Shown: positions 8,953 to 17,419, counted from the stretch's first letter. The stretch is DNA of 64,000 bases from Polyangium jinanense (GCF_028435365.1 NZ_JAGTJJ010000001.1:186001-250000); one strand, 5' to 3'. Numbers and translations are program-made. Notes: generated by a model from the letters alone, not told the origin.

Positions 8953-10959
8953 ATGAACGTGACGACGTTGCGTGTGGTTGGGCGGGTTGGCTACTGGGCG
9001 CTCGTCTTCGGGGCGATGCTCGGCTCGACGGGGTGCGAGATCATCGCCCGAGTCGATCGCAGCCAGATCGACAACGGCCAGGGCGGCGTGAACGCGGTGT
9101 GCGGCGACGGTACCCTCGCCGCGCCGGAGACGTGCGACGACGGCAACGAGGCGAGCGGCGATGGCTGCTCCAGCGACTGCGCGGTCGAGAGCGGCTGGAC
9201 CTGCTCCGAGCAGCCCAGCACGTGCACGAACGTCGACGACTGCACCCCGAACCCCTGCCAGAACGGCGGCACGTGCACCGACGGCGTCGACGGATACACC
9301 TGCCAGTGCGCGCCCGGCTTCACCGGGACCAACTGCGAGACCAACGTCGACGGCTGCACCCCGAACCCCTGCCAGAACGGCGGCACGTGCACCGACAGCG
9401 TCGACGGCTACACGTGCCAGTGTGCCCCCGGATTCACCGGGACCAACTGCGATATCAACATCGACGACTGCGCCCCCGACCCGTGCCAGAACGGCGGCAC
9501 GTGCACCGACGGCATCAATGGCTACACGTGCCAATGCGCGCCCGGATTCGGCGGGACGAACTGCGAGACCAACGTCGACGACTGCGCCCCGAACCCCTGC
9601 CAGAACGGCGGGACGTGCACCGACGGCATCAATGGCTACACGTGCCAATGCGCGCCGACCTACGAGGGGACCCAATGCGAGGCCTGCGCCGGCACCCTCG
9701 CAGACTGCAATGGACTCACGTCCGACGGCTGCGAGACGAACCTCCAGAGCAACGCCGACCACTGCAACGCGTGCAACCTCGCGTGCTCGACGGGCGACAT
9801 CTGCTCGAACGGCGCCTGCCAGGCTCCGCCCTCCGGCCAGGTCCCCGGCACACCAATCAGCGTCCCGGCCACGCACACCCCGCTGGCTCCGGCGGTCGCC
9901 GACGTAAACGGCGACGGCAAGCTCGACATCCTGGTGGCCAACGCCGAATCGGGCTCGACGATGAGCCCCTCCGGCTCGGTCTCCGTTTTCTACGGCAACG
10001 GCGACGCAACCGTCCAGGCAGAGGTCAATTATGCGGGCGCCACGCTCTCCAGCAACGCGGTGGTGGCGGCCGACGTGGACGGCGACGGGTGGCTCGACGC
10101 CGTCACCGTCGACGGCCAGACCAACCTGCCCGCCACCAACGGGAACATCAGCGTCTACCGCAACCTTGGCGCAAGCGCGCCCGGGACCTTCGGCGCGCTG
10201 ACGAGCTTCACCACCGGCGCCCCAGGCTCGGTCCACCTCTGCGCGGGCGACTTCGACGGCAATGGGCTGGTCGACATCGCCACCACCAGCGTGGTCACGA
10301 ACCAGGTGAGCGTGATCTTCGGCACCGGCGCCGGCAGCTTCGGCGCGCCCGTGCTCATCACCATCCCGTCCACCGGCGGCGTGCAGTCGACCATCGCCTG
10401 CCGTGACCTGAACGGCGACAACCACCCCGATATCGTGGTGACGAGCCCCAGCTCCGCGCGCCTCTCGATCCTCCTCAACCAGGGCGACGGTTCGTTCGCC
10501 GCACCGGTCTCCTACACCAACGCCCTCAACGGCCAGACCGCGGGCATCGCCTTCGGCGACGCCGACGGAGACGGCAAGCTCGACATCCTCGCGAACGGCG
10601 CGGCCGGCGCATACCTCTTCTTCTTCAAAGGGAATGGCGACGGCACCGTCGCTAACGGCGTGCAGTCCGCCACGGGAGCCGGCGCAGTCGCCAACTCGGC
10701 GCTGGGGGTCGTGGCCAGTGACTTCAACGGCGACGGCAAGCTCGACGCCTACATCCTGGCCACCGCAGCCACGGGCGGCGTCCGCCCAATGACCGGCAAT
10801 GGCAACGGAGGCTTCACCGCGGGCGCCCTCGTCACGACAGGCACCTCGCCCGGCCTCAACGCCATTGCCGTCGCGGACCTGGATGGCGACGGGTATGACG
10901 ATCTCATCCTGACCAACAGGGGCTCCGCCACCCTCACCGTGATCCCCAACGGGCTCTGA
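8953..10959 (+). CDS. Lipoprotein with DUF4215, four EGF-like and FG-GAP repeats
   Basis: The 668-residue protein has a lipoprotein signal (lipobox LGSTGC). First comes a myxococcal cysteine-rich DUF4215 module (CGDGTLAAPETCDDGN...GDGCSSDC). Four tandem EGF-like domains follow, each with NPCQNGGTCTDG and YTCQCAPG, then another cysteine cluster. The C-terminal two-thirds contains FG-GAP/VCBS-type blade motifs with DxNGDGxxD calcium-binding loops (DVNGDGKLD, DVDGDGWLD, DLNGDNHPD, DADGDGKLD, DFNGDGKLD, DLDGDGYDD), as expected of a seven-bladed propeller. It is probably a cell-surface binding protein. A tiny frame (ATG ATG at about 8930) overlaps its start codon and could be a leader, but I do not count it as a gene. 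Confidence 0.88.
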   Translation: MNVTTLRVVGRVGYWALVFGAMLGSTGCEIIARVDRSQIDNGQGGVNAVCGDGTLAAPETCDDGNEASGDGCSSDCAVESGWTCSEQPSTCTNVDDCTPNPCQNGGTCTDGVDGYTCQCAPGFTGTNCETNVDGCTPNPCQNGGTCTDSVDGYTCQCAPGFTGTNCDINIDDCAPDPCQNGGTCTDGINGYTCQCAPGFGGTNCETNVDDCAPNPCQNGGTCTDGINGYTCQCAPTYEGTQCEACAGTLADCNGLTSDGCETNLQSNADHCNACNLACSTGDICSNGACQAPPSGQVPGTPISVPATHTPLAPAVADVNGDGKLDILVANAESGSTMSPSGSVSVFYGNGDATVQAEVNYAGATLSSNAVVAADVDGDGWLDAVTVDGQTNLPATNGNISVYRNLGASAPGTFGALTSFTTGAPGSVHLCAGDFDGNGLVDIATTSVVTNQVSVIFGTGAGSFGAPVLITIPSTGGVQSTIACRDLNGDNHPDIVVTSPSSARLSILLNQGDGSFAAPVSYTNALNGQTAGIAFGDADGDGKLDILANGAAGAYLFFFKGNGDGTVANGVQSATGAGAVANSALGVVASDFNGDGKLDAYILATAATGGVRPMTGNGNGGFTAGALVTTGTSPGLNAIAVADLDGDGYDDLILTNRGSATLTVIPNGL

Positions 10960-11307
10960 GAGACAGCCGTCGCCCCCGCTGCCGTCGCCGGCAGAGGGGG
11001 CACGGCCCGGCGGATTCGCCCGTCGCAGCGCCGGCCATCGCATTGCAGCATGCCGTCGACGATCGGCCAGCGTCATCCGTGCAGGCCAGGCGGAGGCGGA
11101 GGCGCGGGCGCGTGCGTTACCGGGTGGGGCAGAGCGCGAGGCGGATCCGGGCGAGGCGCAGGCGGGCGTAAGACCACCGCCCGAGAACTGGACCGACGCC
11201 GAGCGCTGGTTCTGGGAGCCGTGACAGCGGCTCACGCCATGCGCACGCACCCCGGGCTTGGGAGCGAGAAGCAGAACGGAAGGCGCGATCGATGCGCGCG
11301 TTCCCGC
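10960..11307. other. Non-coding stretch containing a repeat copy
   Basis: The stretch is flanked by convergent genes. It carries one copy of the dispersed repeat at 11089-11170. I see no convincing reading frame; the small minus-strand frame here only translates the repeat. Confidence 0.6.
11089..11170. repeat. Dispersed GC repeat, copy with sigma-factor-like end
   Basis: GGCGGA units run into GCGTGCG. The segment 11138-11170 then matches 15811-15843 at 31 of 33 bases. At 15811 that segment encodes (minus strand) the YARLRFARIRL stretch at the end of an ECF sigma-factor remnant, so this copy may be a relic of the same 3' end. Confidence 0.6.
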
Positions 11308-12579
11308 TCACGCCTCCTCTTCGCCCTTATCGGCTTTGGCACGTCCGGACTTCACTTGATCCCATGTCGTCCGGAAGAGTTCCCCTAGCCTTTCGAGGTC
11401 GTTGATTGAATCCATCGTAACGCTCGACCATTCAGCGTACGGCGTCGTTGCCACCGGAAGCGAACCGGCGATCGGGGTCGCCCGCTCGGGCGGCAGCGGC
11501 ACCCAGATCGCAGGTCGCTTTCGGCCGCCAAAGAAGCGGCAAATGACCCAGCTACGACGATCAGCAATGTGAATCTTGAAATAGGAGGCCGTGTCCTCGT
11601 AAAGGATGGGGCGTGTCGGGCCGAGCATCCGCTGGACGATCGCGAATGCATCGAGCTCCTCCTGTGTCGTGTCGATCTTGCCCTTCTCCGCTTTGGCCTC
11701 TTCGGACTTCACCTCCGCGGTCCTGCTCTCCGTGATCCTCGGCTCCGTGCTCTTCGGCTCCGTGGTCTTCGGTTCTGTGGTCTTCGGTTCCGTGGTCTTC
11801 GGTTCCGTGGTCTTCAGCGCTTCGGCTTTGATGGCGACGCCCTTGGTGGCGGGCTCTTCGCTCGCCTGCGTCGCTGCTCGCTCACGAAGCATATTGGAGA
11901 GCACTCGCTGCTTTGCCCATTCGCTGATCGCATTTGTGAGAGCGGGTTTCCAGCCGTCCAAGACCGCAGCCGTGAGGTTTCGTGTCTCGATGTTCAAAAC
12001 GGCCAGCCGAGTGAACTCCGGCGAGGGCTCAAGTAACCGGGTCAATTCGCCAATGAGCAAATTTCGCTGGCGAGTCCGCTGTGCGAACGTCCTGAGTAGG
12101 CTCGAATTGTATTCCGACTTTTCGAGGACCGTCAGGAGATCGAGAGGCGGTTCCTCGCCCAAGACGTCCCACGTCACGAACGGGTCCTTGTCCATGACGT
12201 TCTCGTTGACCAGGTCCGTATAAAACTTCCACTGGACGCCGTTGGTCAAAATCCCCAGTTTGACCTCCAGCGCCTTGGCGAAATAATCGGCCAACTGCTC
12301 GTCGTAACCGGCTAGCTTCTTTCCTACTTCCTTGGCCTCGACGAAGAAGAGGGGGTGCCCCCCATGCAAGAACGCCCAATCGATCGGCTTCGAGGATCGC
12401 TCCTTGCCGAAATCCACCTTGTACTCAGGGACGCATTGACGTGGATCGGTCAGATCGTACCCGAGCAGGGTAAAAAGAGGACCTATCAGGCTTTGCTTCG
12501 TCGCCTGCTCGTTGCCTTTCACATGGTCGGCCAGTTCCTTGACGCGGTTCACGTACGCTTCGATGGCTTCCTTCTTCAT
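11308..12579 (-). CDS. Type I restriction HsdR-N-like nuclease-domain protein
   Basis: The start at 12579 (MKKEAIEAYVNRV) has a GAGGGGG ribosome site about 8 bases upstream; a longer frame adds 28 residues without signal. The N-terminal ~180 residues match the stand-alone HSDR_N-type fold: LIGPLFTLLGYD, then the PD-(D/E)xK residues in IDWAFLHGGHPLFFVEAKE. A helical region and a TTEPK tandem linker (four exact copies plus variants, 15-bp units near 11755-11815) precede a C-terminal domain with SYFKIHIADRRSWVICRFF. It has no helicase and no HsdM/HsdS neighbour, so it is not a complete restriction enzyme. Proteins of this kind are often orphan or defence-associated. DNA cleavage is inferred from the motif only. 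Confidence 0.75.
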   Translation of the reverse strand: MKKEAIEAYVNRVKELADHVKGNEQATKQSLIGPLFTLLGYDLTDPRQCVPEYKVDFGKERSSKPIDWAFLHGGHPLFFVEAKEVGKKLAGYDEQLADYFAKALEVKLGILTNGVQWKFYTDLVNENVMDKDPFVTWDVLGEEPPLDLLTVLEKSEYNSSLLRTFAQRTRQRNLLIGELTRLLEPSPEFTRLAVLNIETRNLTAAVLDGWKPALTNAISEWAKQRVLSNMLRERAATQASEEPATKGVAIKAEALKTTEPKTTEPKTTEPKTTEPKSTEPRITESRTAEVKSEEAKAEKGKIDTTQEELDAFAIVQRMLGPTRPILYEDTASYFKIHIADRRSWVICRFFGGRKRPAIWVPLPPERATPIAGSLPVATTPYAEWSSVTMDSINDLERLGELFRTTWDQVKSGRAKADKGEEEA

Positions 12580-12712
12580 GCGTAGCCCCCTCACCCGGCA
12601 TGCTACGCTCGCGCTCGAACGAGCGTCAATGTTCTTGTGATGAAGAGCCCATCCCCGGCGCACGTAGGCGTGTCACCAGCGGGGCCGGTCCAAGAGGCGC
12701 GCTCCCGCGCGC

Positions 12713-12735
12713 GGCGGAGGCGGAGGCGGAGGCGG
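12713..12735. repeat. GGCGGA simple-repeat tract
   Basis: Three to four GGCGGA units lie just before the stop of the minus-strand lipoprotein gene. It is the same sequence family as the tracts near 11089, 13314, 15527 and 15756. Confidence 0.6.
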
Positions 12736-12740
12736 TAGGG

Positions 12741-13175
12741 TCAGTTCAGATCGAAGTACACGTCGAAGGTGCGTTTGTCGCGCTGGGTTCGCACATAAAG
12801 CTCCTCGAACACCGCGTGCCCGGTTAGGCTCACGTAGGCGCGTGGAGCGGGCGGCGCCGTTACGACCTCGGCAGGAAGCAGGGGGGCGTCACATAGGAGC
12901 ACCCCCTCGAAGTTGCTTTTCCATCCGATTGACTTCTTGAGGAGGATGCAAGTGCGCCCATCAGCGAGCCGCGCCACGTGCACCTGGGCATCCGTGCTCG
13001 CCCCGGCAAGATCGCCCGGGAGGGAAATCTCTTGCGTGGATTTGGGCGCGACGCTCTGCGCATGCACCCAATCGAGTACCCGCGCGTCCTGTGCGCTCCC
13101 CCCGCATCCCACACCAAAGAGGCTCATCAGCACCCCCAGGTAGGGCCCCCATTGTCGTTGCCGCCACGTGCGCAT
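12741..13175 (-). CDS. Small orphan lipoprotein
   Basis: The 144-residue protein has an n-region with arginines and a lipobox LFGVGC, so export and lipidation are likely. The mature part has DGRTCILLKK in the middle and ends VYFDLN, with a predicted beta-rich character. I do not recognise a family. It lies between two repeat tracts and is probably monocistronic. The start at 13175 gives a normal signal peptide. Confidence 0.6.
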   Translation of the reverse strand: MRTWRQRQWGPYLGVLMSLFGVGCGGSAQDARVLDWVHAQSVAPKSTQEISLPGDLAGASTDAQVHVARLADGRTCILLKKSIGWKSNFEGVLLCDAPLLPAEVVTAPPAPRAYVSLTGHAVFEELYVRTQRDKRTFDVYFDLN

Positions 13176-13293
13176 GCTCCTCCTGCTCTTGGTTGCTTCA
13201 AGCGTACCACTTCTAGACGGGTACGTGCGAAGCGCGCCAACGGGGGCGCTCCGTGGTCAGAGGGGGCGGGATCTTGTGGGTTTTGTAGGGTGC

Positions 13294-13380
13294 GGGGCCC
13301 CGGAATCCGAAGCAGAGGCGGAGGCGGAGGCGGAGGCGCGTGCGCGTGCGTGTGCGTGTGCGCGTGTGCGTGCGCAGGCG
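13294..13380. repeat. Dispersed GC repeat with GTGCGT tract
   Basis: A 20-base block (13294-13313) is followed by GGCGGA units and then alternating GCGTGC/GTGTGC. The block and order recur at 15736-15806, where the 20-base block is identical. Nothing here reads as a protein on either strand. Confidence 0.7.
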
Positions 13381-13492
13381 GATCAGGCGGGCGCGAGCAT
13401 TGGCAGGTGCCGTCGGGCGAGGGAGAGGCGGGCGTAGGTAGAAATTGCTTGGGTGGATGTGTTCCTGCACTTTGCGATTCACTCTCAATGCG

Positions 13493-13576
13493 GCCCAACG
13501 CCACGGTCTGCCGCGGGCCGGGGCCGTCCAGCGAAGCGAACATGCCCGGCCCGTCGGCAGCAACGGCTTGTTGGGC
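13493..13576. other. attC-like imperfect palindrome
   Basis: GCCCAAC (13493-13499) and GTTGGGC (13570-13576) fit the RYYYAAC/GTTRRRY core sites of integron attC sites. Between them CTGCCG pairs with CGGCAG (13508-13513 with 13555-13560) and GGGCCGGG pairs with CCCGGCCC (13515-13522 with 13545-13552), with a few unpaired bases on one strand. Length (84 bp) and layout suit a folded attC. No integrase gene or cassette array is visible. The surrounding 13176-13677 has no gene. Confidence 0.5.
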
Positions 13577-13677
13577 AGTGCATGACGGTCCTGATGCTCA
13601 TTGCGTTTGCGCATTGCCGCTCGATATGGGGAGCGGGCCGGAGCGAGTGGGCCGACGCGTGGGGCGGAGCGCGCACG

Positions 13678-14538
13678 TCATTGCGACACCCAGGAGCAAT
13701 ACTCGACGGGCGTGGGCGCTGGACCGCATCGGCCACCGAGGTTCGCGCCGAGCTTGAACACGTAGACCCTGCCGTCCTGAGACACCCAGCCCGCCTCCAG
13801 GTGATCCCAGACCCCACAGGACCCGCCGACGTCTCGAGTCGGCACAGCCGCTTCGCCCATCGTCCCCGGGAGCCCGTGCGCCACGAGCGGCAGCTTGGCG
13901 TCTCCGGAGCGCGTGCGCCGCAAGAGTTCGACCTTGTAGCCCTCGCCCACGAACTGGAACTCGACCGCATTGAAACGCAGCGCGTGCGGATCGACGGCGA
14001 CACCGGAAGGGCCGCAGTCTTGGCCGCCGATCTCTCCCGGGATCAGCGATTGCCAGCGGCCCTTGTCCAAGGCTCGCTGCGCCTGCGGGCGACGGGTGGC
14101 CCGTGCCGAGTGTGCCCAGAGCGTGAACACGACCTGTTTGTTCGTTCGGACGTCGAGGAAGGCGAGGTGCAGGCTGGCTCCTTCCTCGATGGTCCATCGC
14201 TCGTCGAGAATGGCGATGGTTCGACCATCGTCGCTCATCGCCGGGAATCGCCTCGCGACCTCGGGTTCGACCATGGTCGTTCCATCCGGGCGCTGATCGA
14301 AGCGGAGCGTGACCGGCGTGAACGCCGCATCGGCCTTCGGCGCTCCCGCGTTACACTTTCCGTCGCTCGAGGGCGCCGCATGAGCGTCCCCGTCGGGCGG
14401 GCTCGGGGGAACGCTCGCTTTTGGCGAGGGGATGCTCGATGGCGAGGGGATGCTCGATGGCGACGGCGCGGCGCCGCGACACGCCGCGACTACCCCGATC
14501 GAGGTCGTGAACGCAGCCTTCATCCATCGAGAGATCAT
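13678..14538 (-). CDS. Orphan lipoprotein
   Basis: I take the start at 14538 (MISRWMKAAFTTSIGVVAAC), which gives a proper lipoprotein signal; the frame extends 18 residues further without one. A proline/serine linker with repeated SPSSIP units follows. The mature domain has FTPVTLRFDQRPDGTTMVEPEVARRFPAMSDDGRTIAIL, a late cluster of cysteines (CGVWDHLEAGW, RCGP, EYCSW) and ends CSWVSQ. Its neighbour downstream of the repeat zone is another lipoprotein of similar type. I do not recognise a family and propose no function. Confidence 0.65.
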   Translation of the reverse strand: MISRWMKAAFTTSIGVVAACRGAAPSPSSIPSPSSIPSPKASVPPSPPDGDAHAAPSSDGKCNAGAPKADAAFTPVTLRFDQRPDGTTMVEPEVARRFPAMSDDGRTIAILDERWTIEEGASLHLAFLDVRTNKQVVFTLWAHSARATRRPQAQRALDKGRWQSLIPGEIGGQDCGPSGVAVDPHALRFNAVEFQFVGEGYKVELLRRTRSGDAKLPLVAHGLPGTMGEAAVPTRDVGGSCGVWDHLEAGWVSQDGRVYVFKLGANLGGRCGPAPTPVEYCSWVSQ

Positions 14539-14598
14539 GGTGCAGTATACATAACGCCTCGGGCGATCTGGAATTCGCGACTGTTGCCGCAAAATTCA

Positions 14599-15477
14599 TC
14601 AACGCCCCGGCACCGGCACGCACCTCGGCCCGCTGCACGGCACGTGCTCCGGGACGCAGCACGCTGCGCGCGAGGGGCCCAGCTCGACGTCCGTCACCCG
14701 CACTGTCAGGTCGGGCAGCGCGATCCTGCCCACCGCGGTCCACGCGCGCGTCTCGGCGCAGGCCGTGTGGCCCTCGGCCGGTGGGGGATCGATCGCGAGC
14801 TTGCGCGACAGCACGCCATCGATCGGGAGCGACACGGCGCCGTCGTGCGCCTCGGCCTCGATGCCCCACTCGGTCTCAATCAGCGCCGCGAGTTCCGGCG
14901 CTCGCAGATCGCCCCGTGCAATCCGCGCGAGCTCTCCGCGCGCCCACGCGTGCGCCGCGGTGCCGTCGCCCCACGCGCCCGTCGCCGCGGCGTCCACTCG
15001 GATCGACGGCGGCGCCGCGGCGAACGGCGTCACGCAGCCCGTGCAGCGCGTTCCATCGAGGCCCACTCCGTCCGTGCGTTCGAACGGGCCGACGATCCCG
15101 GTGATCGTCGCGTCGCTCGCCGGCTGCCACAAGAGCAGCGCGCCGCGATCGTCGCCGTCGCGCACCAGACGGATCGCCACCGCCGGACCCAGGACCGACC
15201 CCGTGATCGGCTGGCGATCGAGGCGGCCCACCATCGAGCCCGAGACCACCTCGTCCTCATGGTCGGGGAGCGCGCCGAGGTTGTTCCGCGCGTCGATCGT
15301 GCCGCGGTAGAGCACGGTGTCGTCCGCGTAGGCCCACCACATCCGGCGCCGCACCTGCTCGACGCCTGCCGCGTGCACCGACGCGAGCGCGGGATCGCTC
15401 GCGGGATCGACCGTCTCCCGTGGCACCGCGCGCGCGGTGCCGCACGCGCCGAGGATCACGCCGAGCGTTGCTGTCAT
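14599..15477 (-). CDS. Orphan lipoprotein with C-terminal cysteines
   Basis: The start at 15477 (MTATLGVILGACGTARA) gives a lipobox. A longer frame would add 35 residues that merely translate the GGCGGA repeat (SASASASAA). The 292-residue product has a mid CTGC pair (RCTGCVTPFAAAP) and a late cysteine group (CVPEHVPCSGPRCVPVPG), suggesting disulfides in the exported protein. It is followed at 61 bp by the lipoprotein ending at 13678, in the same direction, so the two may share a transcript. The family is unknown. Confidence 0.65.
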   Translation of the reverse strand: MTATLGVILGACGTARAVPRETVDPASDPALASVHAAGVEQVRRRMWWAYADDTVLYRGTIDARNNLGALPDHEDEVVSGSMVGRLDRQPITGSVLGPAVAIRLVRDGDDRGALLLWQPASDATITGIVGPFERTDGVGLDGTRCTGCVTPFAAAPPSIRVDAAATGAWGDGTAAHAWARGELARIARGDLRAPELAALIETEWGIEAEAHDGAVSLPIDGVLSRKLAIDPPPAEGHTACAETRAWTAVGRIALPDLTVRVTDVELGPSRAACCVPEHVPCSGPRCVPVPGR

Positions 15478-15526
15478 CGTTCGCACGCCCGCAGCGTGCC
15501 ATAGGGCCGAGCCGATCGCCCGCGCT

Positions 15527-15550
15527 GCGGAGGCGGAGGCGGAGGCGGAC
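15527..15550. repeat. GGAGGC simple-repeat tract
   Basis: Four GGAGGC units sit just upstream of the 15477 start, where they would occupy the leader or promoter of that gene. Confidence 0.6.
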
Positions 15551-15612
15551 GTGTGCTTCGGGGTCGCGCGAGAGCATCGCATCTCCGGCGCGCGGTCGCG
15601 CGCGCGATCGTT

Positions 15613-16302
15613 CTACCTGCGCGTCCGACGGCCCCACGCTCGCGCCTTCAGGCACCTAGATGCCATGATGTAGGACAATCGGCCGGCCGATTGTGTCGAT
15701 CTTACCGTCCGCGTTGCGGATAGTCGTCGGTGCAAGGGGCCCCGGAATCCGAAGCGGAGGCGGGGGGCGGAGGCGGAGGCGCGTGCGCGTGCGCGTGCGC
15801 GTGCGTTAGCGAGGCGGATCCGCGCGAAGCGCAGGCGGGCGTACGCGGTATCCAGGCGGATCCGGAGCGCGCGGGCAATCTGCGGCATCGAGCGGCCTTC
15901 GATTTCGTAGGCCCAGAGCACGGCCGCGAGCTTTTTCGTGAGCTTCTGGATGGCCGTCCGGGGCAGCCGCGCCGCGTCCATGGCCTGCGTCACGCGTGGG
16001 TGGAACGCAGGCTCCGGCAGCTCGCCCGGGAGCATCTCCCGGCAATGCCGCGCTTGCCTGCGATGGTTCGCCGCGACGTAAAAAGCGACCGTGCAGAGCC
16101 AGGAGCGCGCCTGTTCGCCCGATGTGAGGGTCACACGGCGGCGCCACGCGACGAGAAAGACCTCCTGCACGAGGTCCTCCGCCTCGCGCTCCTCGACGCG
16201 GCCATGCTTCAGCAGGACCGAACGGACGAAGCCACGGTATTCGCGGTAAAACCACGCGAAGGCGGCCTCCGGGGAGGGTACGGTGTAGGTTTCTTGGCGG
16301 AT
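15613..16302 (-). pseudogene. ECF-type sigma-70 factor remnant lacking a start codon
   Basis: From the TGA at 16303-16305 the open frame reads ...FAWFYREYRGFVRSVLLKHG, then a region-2-like block (REAEDLVQEVFLVAWRR, SWLCTVAFYVAANHRRQ), a linker, and a region-4-like block (KLAAVLWAYEIEGRSMPQIARALRI, TAYARLRFARIRL). No ATG, GTG or TTG lies between the stop and the conserved FAWFYREYRGF block; the first GTG falls inside region 2. Past the HTH the frame runs into ARARARASASAP, which is the GC repeat, and ends in arginine-rich nonsense. It is therefore either a decayed sigma gene with both ends damaged or a gene with a non-standard start. No anti-sigma gene is adjacent. Confidence 0.6.
15736..15843. 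repeat. Dispersed GC repeat overlapping the sigma-factor 3' end
   Basis: The same 20-base block as at 13294 is followed by GGCGGA and GCGTGC tracts, then the 33-base segment shared with 11138-11170. This copy is continuous with the region-4 coding end of the sigma remnant. Confidence 0.7.
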
Positions 16303-16760
16303 TCAGGGCAGACGTCTACGTTGCTCACAGCTTGTGAACTCCGGTGCTTCGGGGTTTGCAGGTGAGACGCCTGTCGGTGTTACCAGCACCGGCTGGCGTC
16401 GCTTGTTTTGCCTCATGAATTGGGGCGCGAGGCAATCGCGAATGAGGGATTGGTTCGTCGTGGTAGAACCCCACGATCCGCCCTGAATGGGGAGTGGGGT
16501 GTTGGAATGGGAGCCGCGATCCCGGGCTAAAATTCCCTCGCCCCTCTCCCGTCCCGCTGAGCATTGGTCTCATCTTGGGAGGCGCTGCGCTGGGGCTTTG
16601 CCCCAGGCCCCACCGGGGCAGCGCCCCGGCGCGCGACGTTCGTCATTCTGGAGAGAAAGCCTTCGCCCGCGCCTCCTCGGACAAATCCCGCGAGATGTCC
16701 GGTCCTGCCGCCGCCTTGCACGTGAGCCTTCTCACCACCTGATCTCGACCCAAAGGTGGC

Positions 16761-16823
16761 GTGCACGCATCTCCAAGTCGCGTGCACGCGTCTCCAAGTC
16801 GCGTGCACGCGTCGCCAAGTCAC
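16761..16823. repeat. Three tandem 21-bp repeats
   Basis: The units begin at 16761, 16782 and 16803 and differ by only a few bases (GTGCACGC..TC.CCAAGTC). Looser copies (GGGCACGC, CGCCCACGC) continue to about 17010. There are no spacers between units, so this is not a CRISPR array. Confidence 0.75.
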
Positions 16824-17135
16824 GCGGGCACGCCTTCCCCTCGTGCCCACGCATCTCCGCGTCGCGGGCACGCGCCTTCATGACATTCCCGAACGATCTC
16901 CACGTCATGCGCACGCGTCTCGACCTCACGCGCGCGCGCCTTTGCTCCCCGCCCACGCGTCATTTTCCTGCGCCCACGCGCCTCGGAGACGCGCCCACAC
17001 GCCTCGCACCTCGCTCGCGCGCGACGCCTCCGCGCGCGGCGGGGACACGGGCGGCGCCTCGCCGGGGCGCCGCCCCGGACCCCGCGGGGGCTGTTCGCCC
17101 CTCGACCCGAACCAGGGCAAGCCCTGGACCATTTG

Positions 17136-17166
17136 GGGAAGAACTGCGCGATGCGCAGTTCTTCCC
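17136..17166. repeat. Perfect 14-bp-stem palindrome, copy 1
   Basis: A 14-bp stem with a 3-nt loop is built on AACTGCGC-GAT-GCGCAGTT and flanked by GGGAAG/CTTCCC. It would make a very stable hairpin. There is no T-run. Confidence 0.8.
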
Positions 17167-17253
17167 ACGGGCCCGTGGCAAGACCAAAGGCAGCGTTGTC
17201 GGTTGAGGCCGTCTTGGCGGGCAGCGTCGCTCGCCGGTCTTGCCTCAACCTGT

Positions 17254-17284
17254 TCGATGAACTGCGCATCGCGCAGTTCATCGA
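17254..17284. repeat. Perfect 14-bp-stem palindrome, copy 2 (inverted)
   Basis: It has the same core as copy 1 but in reverse orientation (loop ATC instead of GAT). The outer arms TCGATG/CATCGA differ from copy 1 yet are also perfectly paired, so the pairing is maintained while the sequence changes. Confidence 0.8.
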
Positions 17285-17419
17285 CCCCGGGTCCAGCGCT
17301 TGCGCAGGCCCCTGGTCCAGGGGCGGACAGCCCCTGGTGGGGCCTGGGGCAACGCCCCAGCGCCAGCGCAGCGGCTTCGAGGGGTGGATCCGGCCGAGGC
17401 TGGCGGGCGTACCGTCGGG

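Larger units (their letters stand above)
16590..17360. repeat. 25-bp inverted repeat pair bounding a 770-bp non-coding block
   Basis: The unit at 16590-16614 and the reverse complement of 17336-17360 agree at 24 of 25 bases. Each unit also contains its own CTGGGGC...GCCCCAG hairpin. It could be a degenerate MITE-like element or two independent repeats in opposite orientation. No target-site duplication was identified. Confidence 0.45.
16303..17419. other. 1.1-kb non-coding region dense in inverted repeats
   Basis: No frame here shows a protein-like composition on either strand. The region contains a 25-bp inverted repeat pair, three tandem 21-bp units with degenerate continuations, and two perfect 31-nt hairpins, each listed separately. 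Further pairs, GGCAAGACC/GGTCTTGCC and GGTTGAGGC/GCCTCAACC, nest between the hairpins (about 17170-17250). Confidence 0.6.

Noticed and set aside
13678..16302. Integron cassette array
   Set aside because: Only one attC-like site and no integrase; neighbouring lipoprotein genes are not bounded by further sites.
16761..17010. Possible CRISPR array
   Set aside because: Units are contiguous without unique spacers and diverge gradually; no cas genes.
16487..17206. 239-codon frame with RVSKSRARV heptads
   Set aside because: It only translates the 21-bp tandem repeats and flanking palindromes; no start context or domain.
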